DNA of 49,230 bases from Bacteroidales bacterium (GCA_017417315.1 JAFPZK010000059.1:1-49230), one strand, 5' to 3'; shown: positions 24,787 to 34,282, counted from the stretch's first letter. Translations and numbers: made by a program. The notes: generated from the sequence alone by a model not told the origin.

Positions 24787-25515
24787 TTAAAATTTTGCTT
24801 TTTTATGCGCTAACTCTTTGGCTCTGAACATTTCATCACGTTCTTTATTGCGTTGTTTTTGTTCCAAATAATTTTTTTCGTACAAAAGATAGTCTTTGTA
24901 GCGTTTGTCATCGCGGTCTTTCCAATAGGTTTTACCGTAATGACTAAGGCTCGCGATTTTTTCATACAAAACCGTACCTATTTCTTTACGTTTTGTTGTG
25001 TTGCGGGTGCGTTCAAGACGTACAGCTTCGAGGGCTTTTACTACCTTTTTGGTTGCAGAAATTTGTACTTTTATGTTCATTATATCCTGCTCCGTCAGGT
25101 CGTATTTCAACAATCTCTCCTTGAATTTTTTGAAAACAGTAAGCACTTTTTCACCGATTTCAACTAACTCTTTGGTTTTTATGCCGGTAAGTTTTTGGCT
25201 CGGAAAATACTTTTTTGTTTCCTTTTTTGTCGGGACAATAATCGAAAACCTCAAAAAGAAGTTGCGGATTTGCGTAATCAGACGCTCTTCCTGCTCGTTT
25301 TTCTCCCTTGTCTGAGCCTTGACTTTTTCCGCAAAAAAACTATCCTCAGGATAACGTTTGTATTCGTCAAGACGCTTGTAAAGCACGTCTATGTCTTTTT
25401 GCGTAATTCCGTATTTTTGAAAACATTGTAAATCTTCTTCCGCTAATTTGGCAACAATAGTGCCTCTTTCTATAATCTCTGCTGATGAATAATTGTATGT
25501 ACTTGCTTTTTTCAT
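24787..25515 (-). CDS. Hypothetical charged helical protein
   Basis: 242 residues of unknown function. The start is placed at the ATG at 25515; an upstream in-frame GTG at 25539 would lie almost in the promoter (-7 box at 25544-25551), so it is unlikely. The sequence is rich in Lys, Glu and Arg with long predicted helices. Two stretches look like a degenerate repeat: VAKLAEEDLQCFQKYGITQ near the N-terminus and KKFKERLLKYDLTEQDI in the middle, each ending in a YGIT/YDLT-x-QDI motif. The C-terminus is a likely coiled coil (KRYKDYLLYEKNYLEQKQR). There is no signal peptide, membrane segment or cysteine cluster. It lies between the tRNAs and lepA and has its own promoter. Confidence 0.7.
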   Translation of the reverse strand: MKKASTYNYSSAEIIERGTIVAKLAEEDLQCFQKYGITQKDIDVLYKRLDEYKRYPEDSFFAEKVKAQTREKNEQEERLITQIRNFFLRFSIIVPTKKETKKYFPSQKLTGIKTKELVEIGEKVLTVFKKFKERLLKYDLTEQDIMNIKVQISATKKVVKALEAVRLERTRNTTKRKEIGTVLYEKIASLSHYGKTYWKDRDDKRYKDYLLYEKNYLEQKQRNKERDEMFRAKELAHKKAKF

Positions 25516-25543
25516 TTCTGTTTTTATTCCTGTTTTCACAGTG

Positions 25544-25551
25544 CAAAATTA
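25544..25551 (-). promoter_or_regulatory. -7 box of the 24787-25515 gene
   Basis: The minus strand reads TAATTTTG (TAnnTTTG), 28 bp before the ATG at 25515. It supports that start over the GTG at 25539. Confidence 0.6.
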
Positions 25552-25590
25552 TAATATTTTTTGTTTTTTTATGTTATTTTGATGTTAAAC

Positions 25591-27375
25591 TTATATCTTT
25601 AAAACTGCTAAAAACGCTTTTTGCGGCACTTCTACGTCGCCGATTTGTTTCATACGCTTTTTACCTTTCTTTTGTTTGTCAAGAAGTTTGCGTTTTCGGG
25701 AAATATCACCGCCGTAACATTTTGCCGTAACGTCCTTTCTGAAAGCCTTTATCGTACTTCTTGCGATAATTTTCGTGCCGATTGCCGCCTGAATTGCAAT
25801 GTCAAACTGATGTCGCGGGATTAATTCTTTCAACTTTTCGCAAATACTCTTGCCGAAATCGTAGGCATTAGACTCGTGAATAAGGCTCGACATCGCGTCA
25901 ACGGGTTCACCGTTAAGAAGTATATCCAACTTTACGAGTTTTGACTCGCGGTAATCTATCGGGTGATAGTCAAACGAGGCGTAACCTTTTGAAATTGACT
26001 TCAATTTGTCATAAAAGTCAAAAACGATTTCAGCCAAAGGCATTTCAAAATTCAACTCGATACGGTCTGCCGTTAAATATTGTTCGCCGATTTTGATACC
26101 GCGCTTTTCCATACAAAGTTTGGTTATCGGACCGTAAAACTCTGACTTTGTGATAATGTCCGCCTTTATATAAGGTTCTTCGATTGACGAAATCGCTTTT
26201 TGTTCGGGCAATCCCGCCGGATTATGAACCTCTACAATCTCGCCTTTTGAAGTATTAACTTTGTAACTAACGTTAGGCACGGTTGTGATAACGTCCATGT
26301 CAAACTCCCTTGAAAGTCTTTCCTGAACGATGTCCATGTGCAACATTCCGAGGAATCCGCACCTGAAACCAAAGCCCAAGGCAATAGAACTTTCAGGGGT
26401 AAAGGTAAGCGAGGCATCGTTTAGTTGAAGTTTTTCGAGGCTTGTTCTAAGTTCCTCGTACATGCTCGTTTCAATCGGGTAGACACCGGCGTAAACCATC
26501 GGTTTAACCTCAGCAAAACCTTCGATTGCTTTTTCGCACGGTCTTTCGACGTGAGTTATCGTATCGCCGACTTTTACTTCGACGGCGTTTTTGATTCCTG
26601 AAATAATATAGCCTACGTTTCCGGCTGAAATTTCGTTTTTAGGACAAAGATCCATTTCCAAAACTCCGACTTCATCGGCAACGTATTGCTTTTTCGTGTT
26701 GACAAATTTTACTTGTTCGCCGGTTCTGATTTTTCCGTTATAAACTCTGTAATAAGCAATTATGCCACGGAATGGATTAAAAACCGAGTCGAAAATCAGG
26801 GCTTGAAGCGGTGCTTCCGGGTCGCCTTTCGGAGCAGGGATTTTCTTGACGATAGCCTGCAAAATCTCCTCAACGCCCAAGCCCGTTTTGCCTGAGGCTT
26901 CAATAATATCTTCACGGTTGCCGCCGATAAGTTCGATGATTTGGTCTTTGACTTCTTCGGGTTTTGCGGCGGGCATATCCATTTTGTTGAGAACGGGTAT
27001 GATTTCAAGGTCGTTTTCAATAGCCATATAAACGTTTGAAATCGTCTGAGCCTGAATACCTTGTGTAGCGTCAATAACCAACAACGCACCTTCGCACGCC
27101 GCAATAGAACGCGAGACTTCATAACTGAAATCCACGTGTCCGGGAGTGTCAATAAGATTCAGCGTATACTCCTGATTTTCAAAAGTATATTTCATCTGAA
27201 TGGCGTGGGATTTTATCGTTATGCCGCGTTCCCTCTCCAAATCCATATCGTCGAGAACTTGGTCTTGAAGGTCTCTTTCGTCAATGGTTTTCGTAAACTG
27301 CAAAAGCCTGTCAGCCAAGGTACTTTTGCCGTGGTCAATATGCGCTATTATGCAGAAATTTCTGATATTTTTCAT
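25591..27375 (-). CDS. lepA: Elongation factor 4 (LepA)
   Basis: A 594-residue translational GTPase that acts on stalled or back-translocated ribosomes. G1 is [10 protein letters not shown]3 is DTPGH, G4 is NKMD, followed by domains II, III, V and the LepA-specific C-terminal domain ([12 protein letters not shown], then [21 protein letters not shown]). Length is normal. It starts 15 bp after glmS and is the last gene of the glgA-like/DUF4270/glmS/lepA row. Confidence 0.98.
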   Translation of the reverse strand: MKNIRNFCIIAHIDHGKSTLADRLLQFTKTIDERDLQDQVLDDMDLERERGITIKSHAIQMKYTFENQEYTLNLIDTPGHVDFSYEVSRSIAACEGALLVIDATQGIQAQTISNVYMAIENDLEIIPVLNKMDMPAAKPEEVKDQIIELIGGNREDIIEASGKTGLGVEEILQAIVKKIPAPKGDPEAPLQALIFDSVFNPFRGIIAYYRVYNGKIRTGEQVKFVNTKKQYVADEVGVLEMDLCPKNEISAGNVGYIISGIKNAVEVKVGDTITHVERPCEKAIEGFAEVKPMVYAGVYPIETSMYEELRTSLEKLQLNDASLTFTPESSIALGFGFRCGFLGMLHMDIVQERLSREFDMDVITTVPNVSYKVNTSKGEIVEVHNPAGLPEQKAISSIEEPYIKADIITKSEFYGPITKLCMEKRGIKIGEQYLTADRIELNFEMPLAEIVFDFYDKLKSISKGYASFDYHPIDYRESKLVKLDILLNGEPVDAMSSLIHESNAYDFGKSICEKLKELIPRHQFDIAIQAAIGTKIIARSTIKAFRKDVTAKCYGGDISRKRKLLDKQKKGKKRMKQIGDVEVPQKAFLAVLKI

Positions 27376-27390
27376 AATCGTTAAAAAAAA

Positions 27391-29229
27391 TTATTCAACG
27401 GTTACTGATTTTGCCAAATTTCTCGGTTGATCAACGTTGCAACCCCTCTTAACGGCAATATAATAACTCAAAAGTTGAAGCGGAATTACAGTTATCAGCG
27501 CACCGATTGCCGTCGTAAAGTTAGGAACTTCAATAACATAGTCCGACATTTTAGCGATTTCGGTGTCGCCTTCCCTTACGATTGAAATAACAATTCCGTG
27601 TCTTGCCTTAACCTCTTGAACGTTGTTGACGATTTTGTCGTAACCGCGTTTGTTAGCACCGATAACAACGACAGGCATTTTTTCGTCAATTAAGGCGATA
27701 GGACCGTGTTTCATCTCGGCAGCCGGATAACCGATTGCGTGAATGTAACTTATCTCTTTGAGTTTGAGTGCGCCTTCAAGAGCGATAGGGTAGTAGCACC
27801 CCCTGCCTAAATAGATAAAGTTCGGTGAATCTTTATAAATGTCAGCGACTTTTTCTATGACGGAAGTGTCCTTCAACATTGTCTCGATTTGCTGAGGAAC
27901 GTGAATAAGTTCGTCAATAAGTTCAGAATATTTTTCGGGTTTGATGTTGTATTTTGCCTTGCCGACAAAAAGTGCCATCATCGCCAAAACCATAACCTGA
28001 GCCGTAAACGCTTTCGTACTTGCAACGCCGATTTCAGGACCTGCGTGAGTGTAAACGCCTGCGTCTGTTTCACGGCTGATGCTTGAACCGACAACGTTAC
28101 AAATTCCGAGTACGGTTGCGCCTTTTTCCTTTGCGAGTTTGATTGCCGCTAACGTGTCTGCCGTTTCGCCAGACTGCGAAATTGCAATTACAACGTCGTC
28201 GGAATTGATAACGGGGTCTCTGTAACGGAACTCCGAAGCGTATTCTACTTCAACGGGGATTCGTGAATATTCTTCAAACAAATATTCGCCGAAAAGTCCT
28301 GCGTGCCAAGACGTTCCGCAGCCTACTATGATAATTCTGCGGGCGTTCATAATTTTTGACATTACGGGCATAAGTCCGCCCAAAACGATTGAATTTCTCG
28401 AATAGTCAACTCTTCCGCGAATTGTATCGCTGATGGATTTCGGCTGCTCGAAAATCTCTTTCAACATAAAATGGTCGAAACCGCCTTTTTCTATTTCGTC
28501 AAAATCGAAGTCAACGGTCTGAATATTCGGCTCTATTGCATCGTTTTTAATTGTCTTTATGCTGACCTCGCCTTTGGTCAAAACCGCCATATTATCGTTG
28601 TCAAGATAAATGACGTTGTTGGTATATTCTATAAAAGGTGTTGCGTCAGAGCCGATAAAAAATTCTTTGTCGCCCACACCGACTACAAGCGGACTTGATT
28701 TTCTGGCGACAATCAATTTGTCGGTCTCGTCAGTGCAGATAACGCCGATTCCGTATGCGCCCTGAACCTTGTTCAAAGCAAATCTCACTGCCTCAGTCGC
28801 CGAAGTCTTGCCGAAAAGATAAATATATTCAATCAAATTTGCCAAAACCTCAGTATCGGTTTCGGATTTGAAAGTATAACCGCGTTTAATAAGACGTTGT
28901 TTCAATGTGGCGTAGTTTTCGATAATTCCGTTATGAACGATTATGAATTTGCCGTTCATTGAAGTATGAGGGTGAGCGTTAACGTCATTAGGCTCGCCGT
29001 GAGTTGCCCAACGGGTATGTCCGATACCGATAGTGCCTTCTTTGCTTTTTGTGCCGATAAAATTTTCCAAGTCCGAAATTTTACCTTTCACTTTATATAC
29101 TACGGGTTTGCCGTTGTTAAGGATTGCTATTCCCGATGAGTCGTATCCTCTGTATTCTAATCTTTTAAGTCCGCCAATAAGAATCGGATAGACGTCTCTG
29201 TCTCCGATATAGCCTACAATTCCGCACAT
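27391..29229 (-). CDS. glmS: Glutamine-fructose-6-phosphate aminotransferase (isomerizing)
   Basis: 612 residues. It makes glucosamine-6-phosphate from fructose-6-phosphate and glutamine, the first step toward UDP-GlcNAc for peptidoglycan and surface glycans. The N-terminal glutaminase starts MCGIVGYIGD with the nucleophile Cys after Met1, and HTRWATHG binds glutamine. Two SIS domains follow (GCGTSWHAG, AISQSGETADT), and the C-terminus is NLAKSVTVE. Length is normal. It lies 41 bp after the DUF4270 gene in the same operon. No glmS ribozyme-like leader is possible in this short gap. Confidence 0.98.
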   Translation of the reverse strand: MCGIVGYIGDRDVYPILIGGLKRLEYRGYDSSGIAILNNGKPVVYKVKGKISDLENFIGTKSKEGTIGIGHTRWATHGEPNDVNAHPHTSMNGKFIIVHNGIIENYATLKQRLIKRGYTFKSETDTEVLANLIEYIYLFGKTSATEAVRFALNKVQGAYGIGVICTDETDKLIVARKSSPLVVGVGDKEFFIGSDATPFIEYTNNVIYLDNDNMAVLTKGEVSIKTIKNDAIEPNIQTVDFDFDEIEKGGFDHFMLKEIFEQPKSISDTIRGRVDYSRNSIVLGGLMPVMSKIMNARRIIIVGCGTSWHAGLFGEYLFEEYSRIPVEVEYASEFRYRDPVINSDDVVIAISQSGETADTLAAIKLAKEKGATVLGICNVVGSSISRETDAGVYTHAGPEIGVASTKAFTAQVMVLAMMALFVGKAKYNIKPEKYSELIDELIHVPQQIETMLKDTSVIEKVADIYKDSPNFIYLGRGCYYPIALEGALKLKEISYIHAIGYPAAEMKHGPIALIDEKMPVVVIGANKRGYDKIVNNVQEVKARHGIVISIVREGDTEIAKMSDYVIEVPNFTTAIGALITVIPLQLLSYYIAVKRGCNVDQPRNLAKSVTVE

Positions 29230-29270
29230 AGTTTTGTCCCTGATTTTTTTATTAATTAATAATTATTTTT

Positions 29271-30572
29271 TTATCTTTCGTATTTAAGATATTCCACTAC
29301 CAAGCGCATCGGGTTTTCTTTGTGTTTAGGCGAGTTGATGACACTGCGCGTAAAATCCGAAACCCTGTTAGAAGGATACAAATATATTTTGTATGCCGGC
29401 TCGCTGCCCTGATTGTATATATCAAGGAGATTTTGTATTCTGCCGGTCATATTTATGCTGTAACAATGTTCGTCCGTTATGGTGAAACCATGATAAGAGG
29501 AGTTTCCGTAATAGTCTACGTCATAAAATTCATTGAAATATATATCCGCTCCGGTAGAAGTTTTGCCGGTACAATATATCCTCGACATGGCTTGAAACCG
29601 GTTTTCATAACTTACCGAAGTGTCAGCTAAAGGCACTATAAGTTGCGCCCTTATCAGAGAAAAATATCTTCCGTTAGCAGACAGCAATGCTTTTACATTA
29701 GGAAACTTTAATCTTATCTTTGTTCCTGTAAGACCTTGAAGATAAGCATATTGTGCTTGGTTTACGGTGTCAATGTTTTCTAATTCGGTGCCCGAATAAT
29801 CGTGCTTTGCGAGGTTTATGTTGATGTCGGTTGCCGATAACGAATAAAGCACGTAATTAGATGCCGTATCGCCTTCGGTATGGTAATAGACATTATAGTT
29901 AAAGTCTGAGGTGCGGCTGTTGTAATAAAATCTTATTACCGTGTTTGAAGTGTTTTCTTCTGAGGGTTTGAAATAAAGTCCGCAGATTTTTTCATCGAAT
30001 GTCGTATCGGCTGTTGCTTTGATTATCTGCTCGCCATACGATTTATCAAGTTTTATGGTTAGTTTATTTTTTATTTGAGCGGGCGAAAATTCAACTTCGC
30101 CGACGGGTGTTTTGTCGTAATATTCCTCGAAATCGGTGTTTTGATAAAATCTTTTTGTCTGTTCCATAACCTTTATGACGGGGTAGACCAACAATTTGCA
30201 TGTTGAGAGACTATCACCGTAAAAACGCTGCTGTGTTGTGTCAAGACCGAGATTAAGAACAACGGAATCCGCTATTGCACCCTCTTTATATTTGCTGTAA
30301 GAGGTGTTTGAAAATTTTATTGCAAACGATGTTTCAGTTTTTCCGAAGACGGGGTCTAAAATAATTCCCGCCGTCATATAGTTTTTATAAGCCGCATATA
30401 ATGTATCGTCATATTCTGTAAATGCTTCAACTTCAACGGTATCCGTAACGGTTACGGCTGCATAATCGGTTTCGGGGATAATTCCGCGACCCATTTCGTC
30501 TTGGTTTTCGCAGGCAAAAAACGCCGTCAACAATATTAAGGAAACAATTACGGCAATATATTTAGTTTTCAT
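29271..30572 (-). CDS. DUF4270 family lipoprotein
   Basis: 433 residues. A lipoprotein signal ends at Cys21 (lipobox FFAC), followed by acidic ENQDEMG. The body shows DUF4270 features: GRGIIPETDY after the anchor, the VTDTVEVEAFTEYDDTL segment, ILDPVFGKTETSFAIKF, and many Tyr- and Thr-rich beta strands, ending in a RLVVEYLKY strand. The family is nearly restricted to Bacteroidetes, and its role is unknown. It follows the glgA-like gene by 8 bp and precedes glmS. This neighbourhood is, from memory, conserved in Bacteroidales, which hints at a link with surface polysaccharide or glycogen metabolism. Confidence 0.9.
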   Translation of the reverse strand: MKTKYIAVIVSLILLTAFFACENQDEMGRGIIPETDYAAVTVTDTVEVEAFTEYDDTLYAAYKNYMTAGIILDPVFGKTETSFAIKFSNTSYSKYKEGAIADSVVLNLGLDTTQQRFYGDSLSTCKLLVYPVIKVMEQTKRFYQNTDFEEYYDKTPVGEVEFSPAQIKNKLTIKLDKSYGEQIIKATADTTFDEKICGLYFKPSEENTSNTVIRFYYNSRTSDFNYNVYYHTEGDTASNYVLYSLSATDININLAKHDYSGTELENIDTVNQAQYAYLQGLTGTKIRLKFPNVKALLSANGRYFSLIRAQLIVPLADTSVSYENRFQAMSRIYCTGKTSTGADIYFNEFYDVDYYGNSSYHGFTITDEHCYSINMTGRIQNLLDIYNQGSEPAYKIYLYPSNRVSDFTRSVINSPKHKENPMRLVVEYLKYER

Positions 30573-30580
30573 TATTAAAT

Positions 30581-31444
30581 TTAAATGGTAGATTTCTTTT
30601 TAGTCTTTTTTTCGGCGGGTTTTGCTGAACCTTCCGTGAATAATATTTTATCGTAAAAATCTGAATATGCGTCAACGTATGTATCCATATTATGATACTC
30701 CAAAAACGGTTTGCCGCATGTTTTTGCGTATTCAAGAACATCGTTATTAATCTCCGGGTATCCTAAACTTACGGCATCGGACATATTAATCGCTAATTTT
30801 GAAAGGTTGACAAAATCGGGATTTTCTCTTACAACGTCCAAATCTTTTTCCTGAACGCCGTCCACTTTTAATTTTTTAGCAAAATTTTGCGGAAAACTTC
30901 CGGGAAAACCGTCGTTATAAACCGAATACAATACTTTTGATTTCGCAAAAAGCGGATCTTCTTTGAAAGCATTTTTTAAATAGAGCGGTACGAGCGAGGT
31001 AATCCAACCGTGGCAGTGAACCAAATCCGGCGACCAACGGAGTTTTTTTACGGTCTCCAATACGCCGCGTGCAAAAAATATTGCTCTTTCGTCGTTGTCT
31101 TCAAAAAAGTTTCCTTTTTCGTCCGTTAAGATGCCTTTGCGTTGAAAAAAATCTTCGTTATCAATAAAATACACCTGCATTCTTGCCGATTGTATCGAAG
31201 CCACTTTTATAACCAAAGAGTGGTCGGTATCGTCTATTATCAGGTTCATACCCGAAAGCCTTATGACCTCGTGAAGCATATTTCTGCGCTCGTTAATAGA
31301 ACCGTAGCGCGGCATAAATGCGCGGATTTCCTTTTTCTTTTCCTGAATTCCCTGAGGAAGGTATCTGCCGATTACCGACATTTCAGTTTCAGGCAAATAA
31401 GGCGTTATTTCTTGCGAAACGAATAAGATTTTTTTCTTTTCCAT
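30581..31444 (-). CDS. Glycogen/starch synthase N-terminal domain protein (half GT5)
   Basis: 287 residues, only the length of the N-terminal half of a glycogen synthase (about 480 residues). It begins VLFVSQEITPYLPETEMSVIGRYLP and contains FIDNEDFFQRKGILTD, DNDERAIFFARGVLE and VHCHGWITSLVPLYL, all as in GT5 domains. The ADP-glucose-binding KxGGL motif at the N-terminus is replaced by PETEMS, and the C-terminal Rossmann half is absent. Catalysis alone is therefore doubtful. Such half proteins are conserved in Bacteroidetes. The tail is Lys-rich (KPAEKKTKKKS). It is the first gene of the row leading to lepA; a -7 box lies 44 bp upstream and GGAG about 8 bases before the ATG. Confidence 0.88.
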   Translation of the reverse strand: MEKKKILFVSQEITPYLPETEMSVIGRYLPQGIQEKKKEIRAFMPRYGSINERRNMLHEVIRLSGMNLIIDDTDHSLVIKVASIQSARMQVYFIDNEDFFQRKGILTDEKGNFFEDNDERAIFFARGVLETVKKLRWSPDLVHCHGWITSLVPLYLKNAFKEDPLFAKSKVLYSVYNDGFPGSFPQNFAKKLKVDGVQEKDLDVVRENPDFVNLSKLAINMSDAVSLGYPEINNDVLEYAKTCGKPFLEYHNMDTYVDAYSDFYDKILFTEGSAKPAEKKTKKKSTI

Positions 31445-31488
31445 AAGGCTCCAAGATTTTTCTTAAACAACATTCTGTAAATCGGGTG

Positions 31489-31496
31489 CAAAGATA
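31489..31496 (-). promoter_or_regulatory. -7 box of the glgA-like/DUF4270/glmS/lepA operon
   Basis: The minus strand reads TATCTTTG (TAnnTTTG), 44 bp before the ATG at 31444. No other box was found before glmS or lepA, which supports one transcript. Confidence 0.65.
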
Positions 31497-31540
31497 ATAA
31501 TTTTTTTTCTAATTTTTGCAAAAAAAAAATCTTATTTTTT

Positions 31541-32653
31541 TTACGCGGTTTCTTGTTTTCGTAAAATAAACTTGAAATCGCTGCCGATTCCGGGCATTGA
31601 CTCTACCCAAATTTTGCCTCCCATGAGTTTTACAAAATGATATGCAATGCCTAATCCTAAGCCGTTTTTGCCGGTTTCGTCGCTCAAAAAGTTCTTGTCG
31701 TCGAAAATACTTTCGCTCTGAGCCGAGGTAAGTCCTGAGCCGGTATCGTAGACGTTGATTAAGAGAAAATTGTCAGGGTCTTCTTCATAATTTTTTACGT
31801 CAACGATTATGTCGCCGCCGTGAGGAGTGTATTTTACGGCGTTTGAAAGTAGATTGTCGATGACGGTTTCCGTCATTTTTTTGTCAGCATAAACGTAATG
31901 AACTCCCGGTGTTTCGTAAATAAGAGTTACGGCTTTGTTTTTACTTTGAGTAATATAACGGTCGATACAATTTTTGATAATTATGTCTGTATCAAAGTTT
32001 TTCATCTCGGCTTTAATCGTATTGTTGATGATTTTGGAGCGGATTTCGAGTTTTTCCAATTTGTTATGAACATACGAATTGTTGCCTTTAATCTTTTCCA
32101 ATTCCGATTTTATGGCGGCATTCTGAGTTTCTTCTACCAACTTTTTGAGCAGAATTTCGTTTTTTTGAAGTTTGTCGGTGAGCTCATAAAGCGTTGAGGC
32201 ATAGAGTTTTGTCTGCACTTTCATAAACGTTTCAGCCTCAGACTTTTTTTCGCTCATAATGTCTTTTTCTGCTTTCATTTGCAGAATGTTGCTCAGTTTG
32301 GGCAAAAACTCTTTGAAATTAACCGGTTTCGTAATATAATCAACAGCACCCATACTCAGTCCTCTAATCAACTCTTCCGATTCGTCTAATGCGGTGATAA
32401 ACATCACGGGTATTTCGCTCGTTTCGGGAATAGACCTTAACTCTCTTAACACTTCAAAACCGTCCATATCGGGCATTGCGATGTCAAGAAGAACCAAATC
32501 AGGTATTTTTTCTTTGGCAATTTCTATACCCTGAGAACCGCTTTTTGCTATAAAGACGATATAACCTTCCTCAAAAAGGGATCTGTCTAAAAGTTGCAGG
32601 TTGACGGGATTGTCGTCAACACATAATATAGAGTAACTGTTAGTCTGTCTCAT
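31541..32653 (-). CDS. Receiver domain fused to a HATPase domain (response regulator/histidine kinase hybrid)
   Basis: 370 residues, soluble. A CheY-like receiver spans residues 5-125, with acidic pair D13/D14, phospho-acceptor D57 in LVLLDIAMPD, and K109 in YITKPV. A long coiled coil (about 130-215) follows, then a HATPase_c domain with N box NLLSNAVKYTPHGG, G1 DTGSGL and G2 GLGLGIAYHFVKLMGG. The connecting helices lack a standard H-box (HExRxP); the only nearby His is in SYVHNKLEKL. It may therefore phosphorylate a partner or act as an atypical kinase controlled by its receiver. A partner gene is not adjacent. It has its own promoter at 32680-32687. Confidence 0.88.
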   Translation of the reverse strand: MRQTNSYSILCVDDNPVNLQLLDRSLFEEGYIVFIAKSGSQGIEIAKEKIPDLVLLDIAMPDMDGFEVLRELRSIPETSEIPVMFITALDESEELIRGLSMGAVDYITKPVNFKEFLPKLSNILQMKAEKDIMSEKKSEAETFMKVQTKLYASTLYELTDKLQKNEILLKKLVEETQNAAIKSELEKIKGNNSYVHNKLEKLEIRSKIINNTIKAEMKNFDTDIIIKNCIDRYITQSKNKAVTLIYETPGVHYVYADKKMTETVIDNLLSNAVKYTPHGGDIIVDVKNYEEDPDNFLLINVYDTGSGLTSAQSESIFDDKNFLSDETGKNGLGLGIAYHFVKLMGGKIWVESMPGIGSDFKFILRKQETA

Positions 32654-32679
32654 AAAAATCTTGTTAAATAATGTCAGTG

Positions 32680-32687
32680 CAAAATTA
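32680..32687 (-). promoter_or_regulatory. -7 box of the receiver-HATPase gene
   Basis: The minus strand reads TAATTTTG (TAnnTTTG), 26 bp before the ATG at 32653, just after the rdgB stop. Confidence 0.6.
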
Positions 32688-32695
32688 AGAAATTA

Positions 32696-33271
32696 TTATG
32701 AAAACTGCAACAAAAATTGACCCATTTTTCTCAAAGCCGCGCCTCTGTGCGAAATTTTATTTTTTTCTTTCGCCGAAATTTCCGCCATAGTCCTTTGAAA
32801 ACCTTCCGGCAAAAACACGGGGTCGTAACCGAAACCGTTAACGCCGTGCTTTTCTTTTGTGATAATGCCGTTGACAACGCCTTCAAAACAATGCACTTTG
32901 CCCTCCAAAACCAAAGCAACAACCGTGAAAAATCTCGCTTTGCGGTTTTCTTTGCCTTCAAGGTTTTTGAGTAGTTTTTTCATATTGTCTTCTGAATTTT
33001 TGCCCTCGCCGGCATAACGCGCAGAATAAACTCCCGGCTCGCCGCCTAAGGCTTCTACTTCCAAGCCCGTATCGTCTGAAAAACAGTTTTTCTTATATTT
33101 TTCCCAAAGGTAAACTGCTTTTTCTACGGCGTTGTCTTTGATTGTATTTCCTGTTTCAGGAATATCGTCAAAACAGTTTATATCTTTGAGTGAGAGGATT
33201 TTATGATTTGTGATAATCTCCTGCGCCTCACGTAACTTGTTTAAATTTCCCGTTGCAAATACTAATTCCAT
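32696..33271 (-). CDS. rdgB: dITP/XTP pyrophosphatase (RdgB/HAM1)
   Basis: A 191-residue housecleaning enzyme that hydrolyses dITP, ITP and XTP to monophosphates. The start MELVFATGNLNKLREAQEI at 33271 gives the normal N-terminus; the open frame runs 35 codons further upstream but that part overlaps the previous gene and has no family match. Other motifs are SDDTGLEVEALGGEPGVYSARYAG, GVNGFGYDPVF, and the C-terminal ISHRGAAL. It starts 8 bp after the stop of the zinc-ribbon protein, so it is likely in the same transcript as that gene and the M16 protease. Confidence 0.96.
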   Translation of the reverse strand: MELVFATGNLNKLREAQEIITNHKILSLKDINCFDDIPETGNTIKDNAVEKAVYLWEKYKKNCFSDDTGLEVEALGGEPGVYSARYAGEGKNSEDNMKKLLKNLEGKENRKARFFTVVALVLEGKVHCFEGVVNGIITKEKHGVNGFGYDPVFLPEGFQRTMAEISAKEKNKISHRGAALRKMGQFLLQFS

Positions 33272-33279
33272 TTTTTTTT

Positions 33280-34275
33280 TTAACATAAATACCACTCTTG
33301 TAAATAATTTTGTCTTGTCCCGCATGAGGGACATTCGGTTAAAAATGCGTCCATAGAAGCCCCGCAATTTTTGCAACGCAGAGCCACTCCGCCGACATTT
33401 TCAAGCGAAAATTCACGTTTTACACGTTTTAGCCGCAGCGTTTTTTCAGCCTGACGGCTTTTGAATTTGCCGCCGTCAACAAAAACTTCACGCACTAAAA
33501 CATTTATTTTTACAATATCTCCGTCGCGTTCTATCGTCGTATAATCTACTAAATCAAAGTCGATTACGTTCATAAAACTTTCGCTTTCAAAATACAATTT
33601 TTGAAGTTCGTAATTTAAGTTCGTGAAAAACGTATTTTTGTTGATGTCAAGTGAATTTTGTTCCCAAAATTTTTCCTGCGCCTTATTTATTTTTTCTTTG
33701 TGAAGTTTCAGCGGCAGGAGTATAAAAAACGAATCCAAATAATAAAACAAGTAATAAGACACCAAACTCAAAAGAGCCGTCCCGAACAAAACTTTCGTAA
33801 TATCCCAGCCATTGAAAGTGCGCCCCGTCGTCTTAAAGTAAACAAAACTTAGCACAAACGAAACCGCTACGGCAACTAATAAAGTTATCCGTTTATAAAG
33901 ATCGGAGTGCATTACGAGGTCGGTGTGATATTTTGTGCCGAGGTTTTTGGTTTCGTAATCCATATTGTAAGCCGTGCCGCAATAGGGACATTCACCGCTT
34001 TGAGTGTCAATGTCTGCGCCGCAGTTAGGGCATTTTTTTGCTGACGCCGCATTTATAAAGGTGTACTTTATTCGCGGGTCAAAGTTGAAAAGTTTAAAAA
34101 CGGAGTTGCCGCCCCGAAGATAATTTTTTTCGAGGCGGATACCGTTTTCTATGTTTTCTCTCAGGGTTTCAAAACTGCTTTTTTTTACCGTTTTGTCCCC
34201 TGACTTATAAGTGGTTACAAGGTCAAGACCGAAGTCTTTCAACCTTTTTAAATATTTCTTGTCTGATAATTGCAT
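33280..34275 (-). CDS. Zinc-ribbon / Tim44-like membrane protein
   Basis: 331 residues. A first four-cysteine zinc ribbon (CPNCGADID...CPYCGTAY, about residues 82-102) precedes two hydrophobic segments (about 128-148 and 160-190). A Tim44-like region follows (about residues 205-290, containing LQKLYFESESFMNVIDFDLVDY). A second zinc ribbon closes the protein (CKNCGASMDAFLTECPSCG, about 302-320). In the Tim44-like superfamily the domain tends to bind membranes or peptides. The gene lies 7 bp after the M16 protease gene and 8 bp before rdgB. Function is unknown; a role in membrane protein handling is only a guess. Confidence 0.72.
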   Translation of the reverse strand: MQLSDKKYLKRLKDFGLDLVTTYKSGDKTVKKSSFETLRENIENGIRLEKNYLRGGNSVFKLFNFDPRIKYTFINAASAKKCPNCGADIDTQSGECPYCGTAYNMDYETKNLGTKYHTDLVMHSDLYKRITLLVAVAVSFVLSFVYFKTTGRTFNGWDITKVLFGTALLSLVSYYLFYYLDSFFILLPLKLHKEKINKAQEKFWEQNSLDINKNTFFTNLNYELQKLYFESESFMNVIDFDLVDYTTIERDGDIVKINVLVREVFVDGGKFKSRQAEKTLRLKRVKREFSLENVGGVALRCKNCGASMDAFLTECPSCGTRQNYLQEWYLC

Positions 34276-34282
34276 AAGGCTT

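Noticed and set aside
29230..29270. glmS ribozyme or riboswitch before glmS
   Set aside because: The gap to the previous gene is only 41 bp and AT-rich, too short for such an element.
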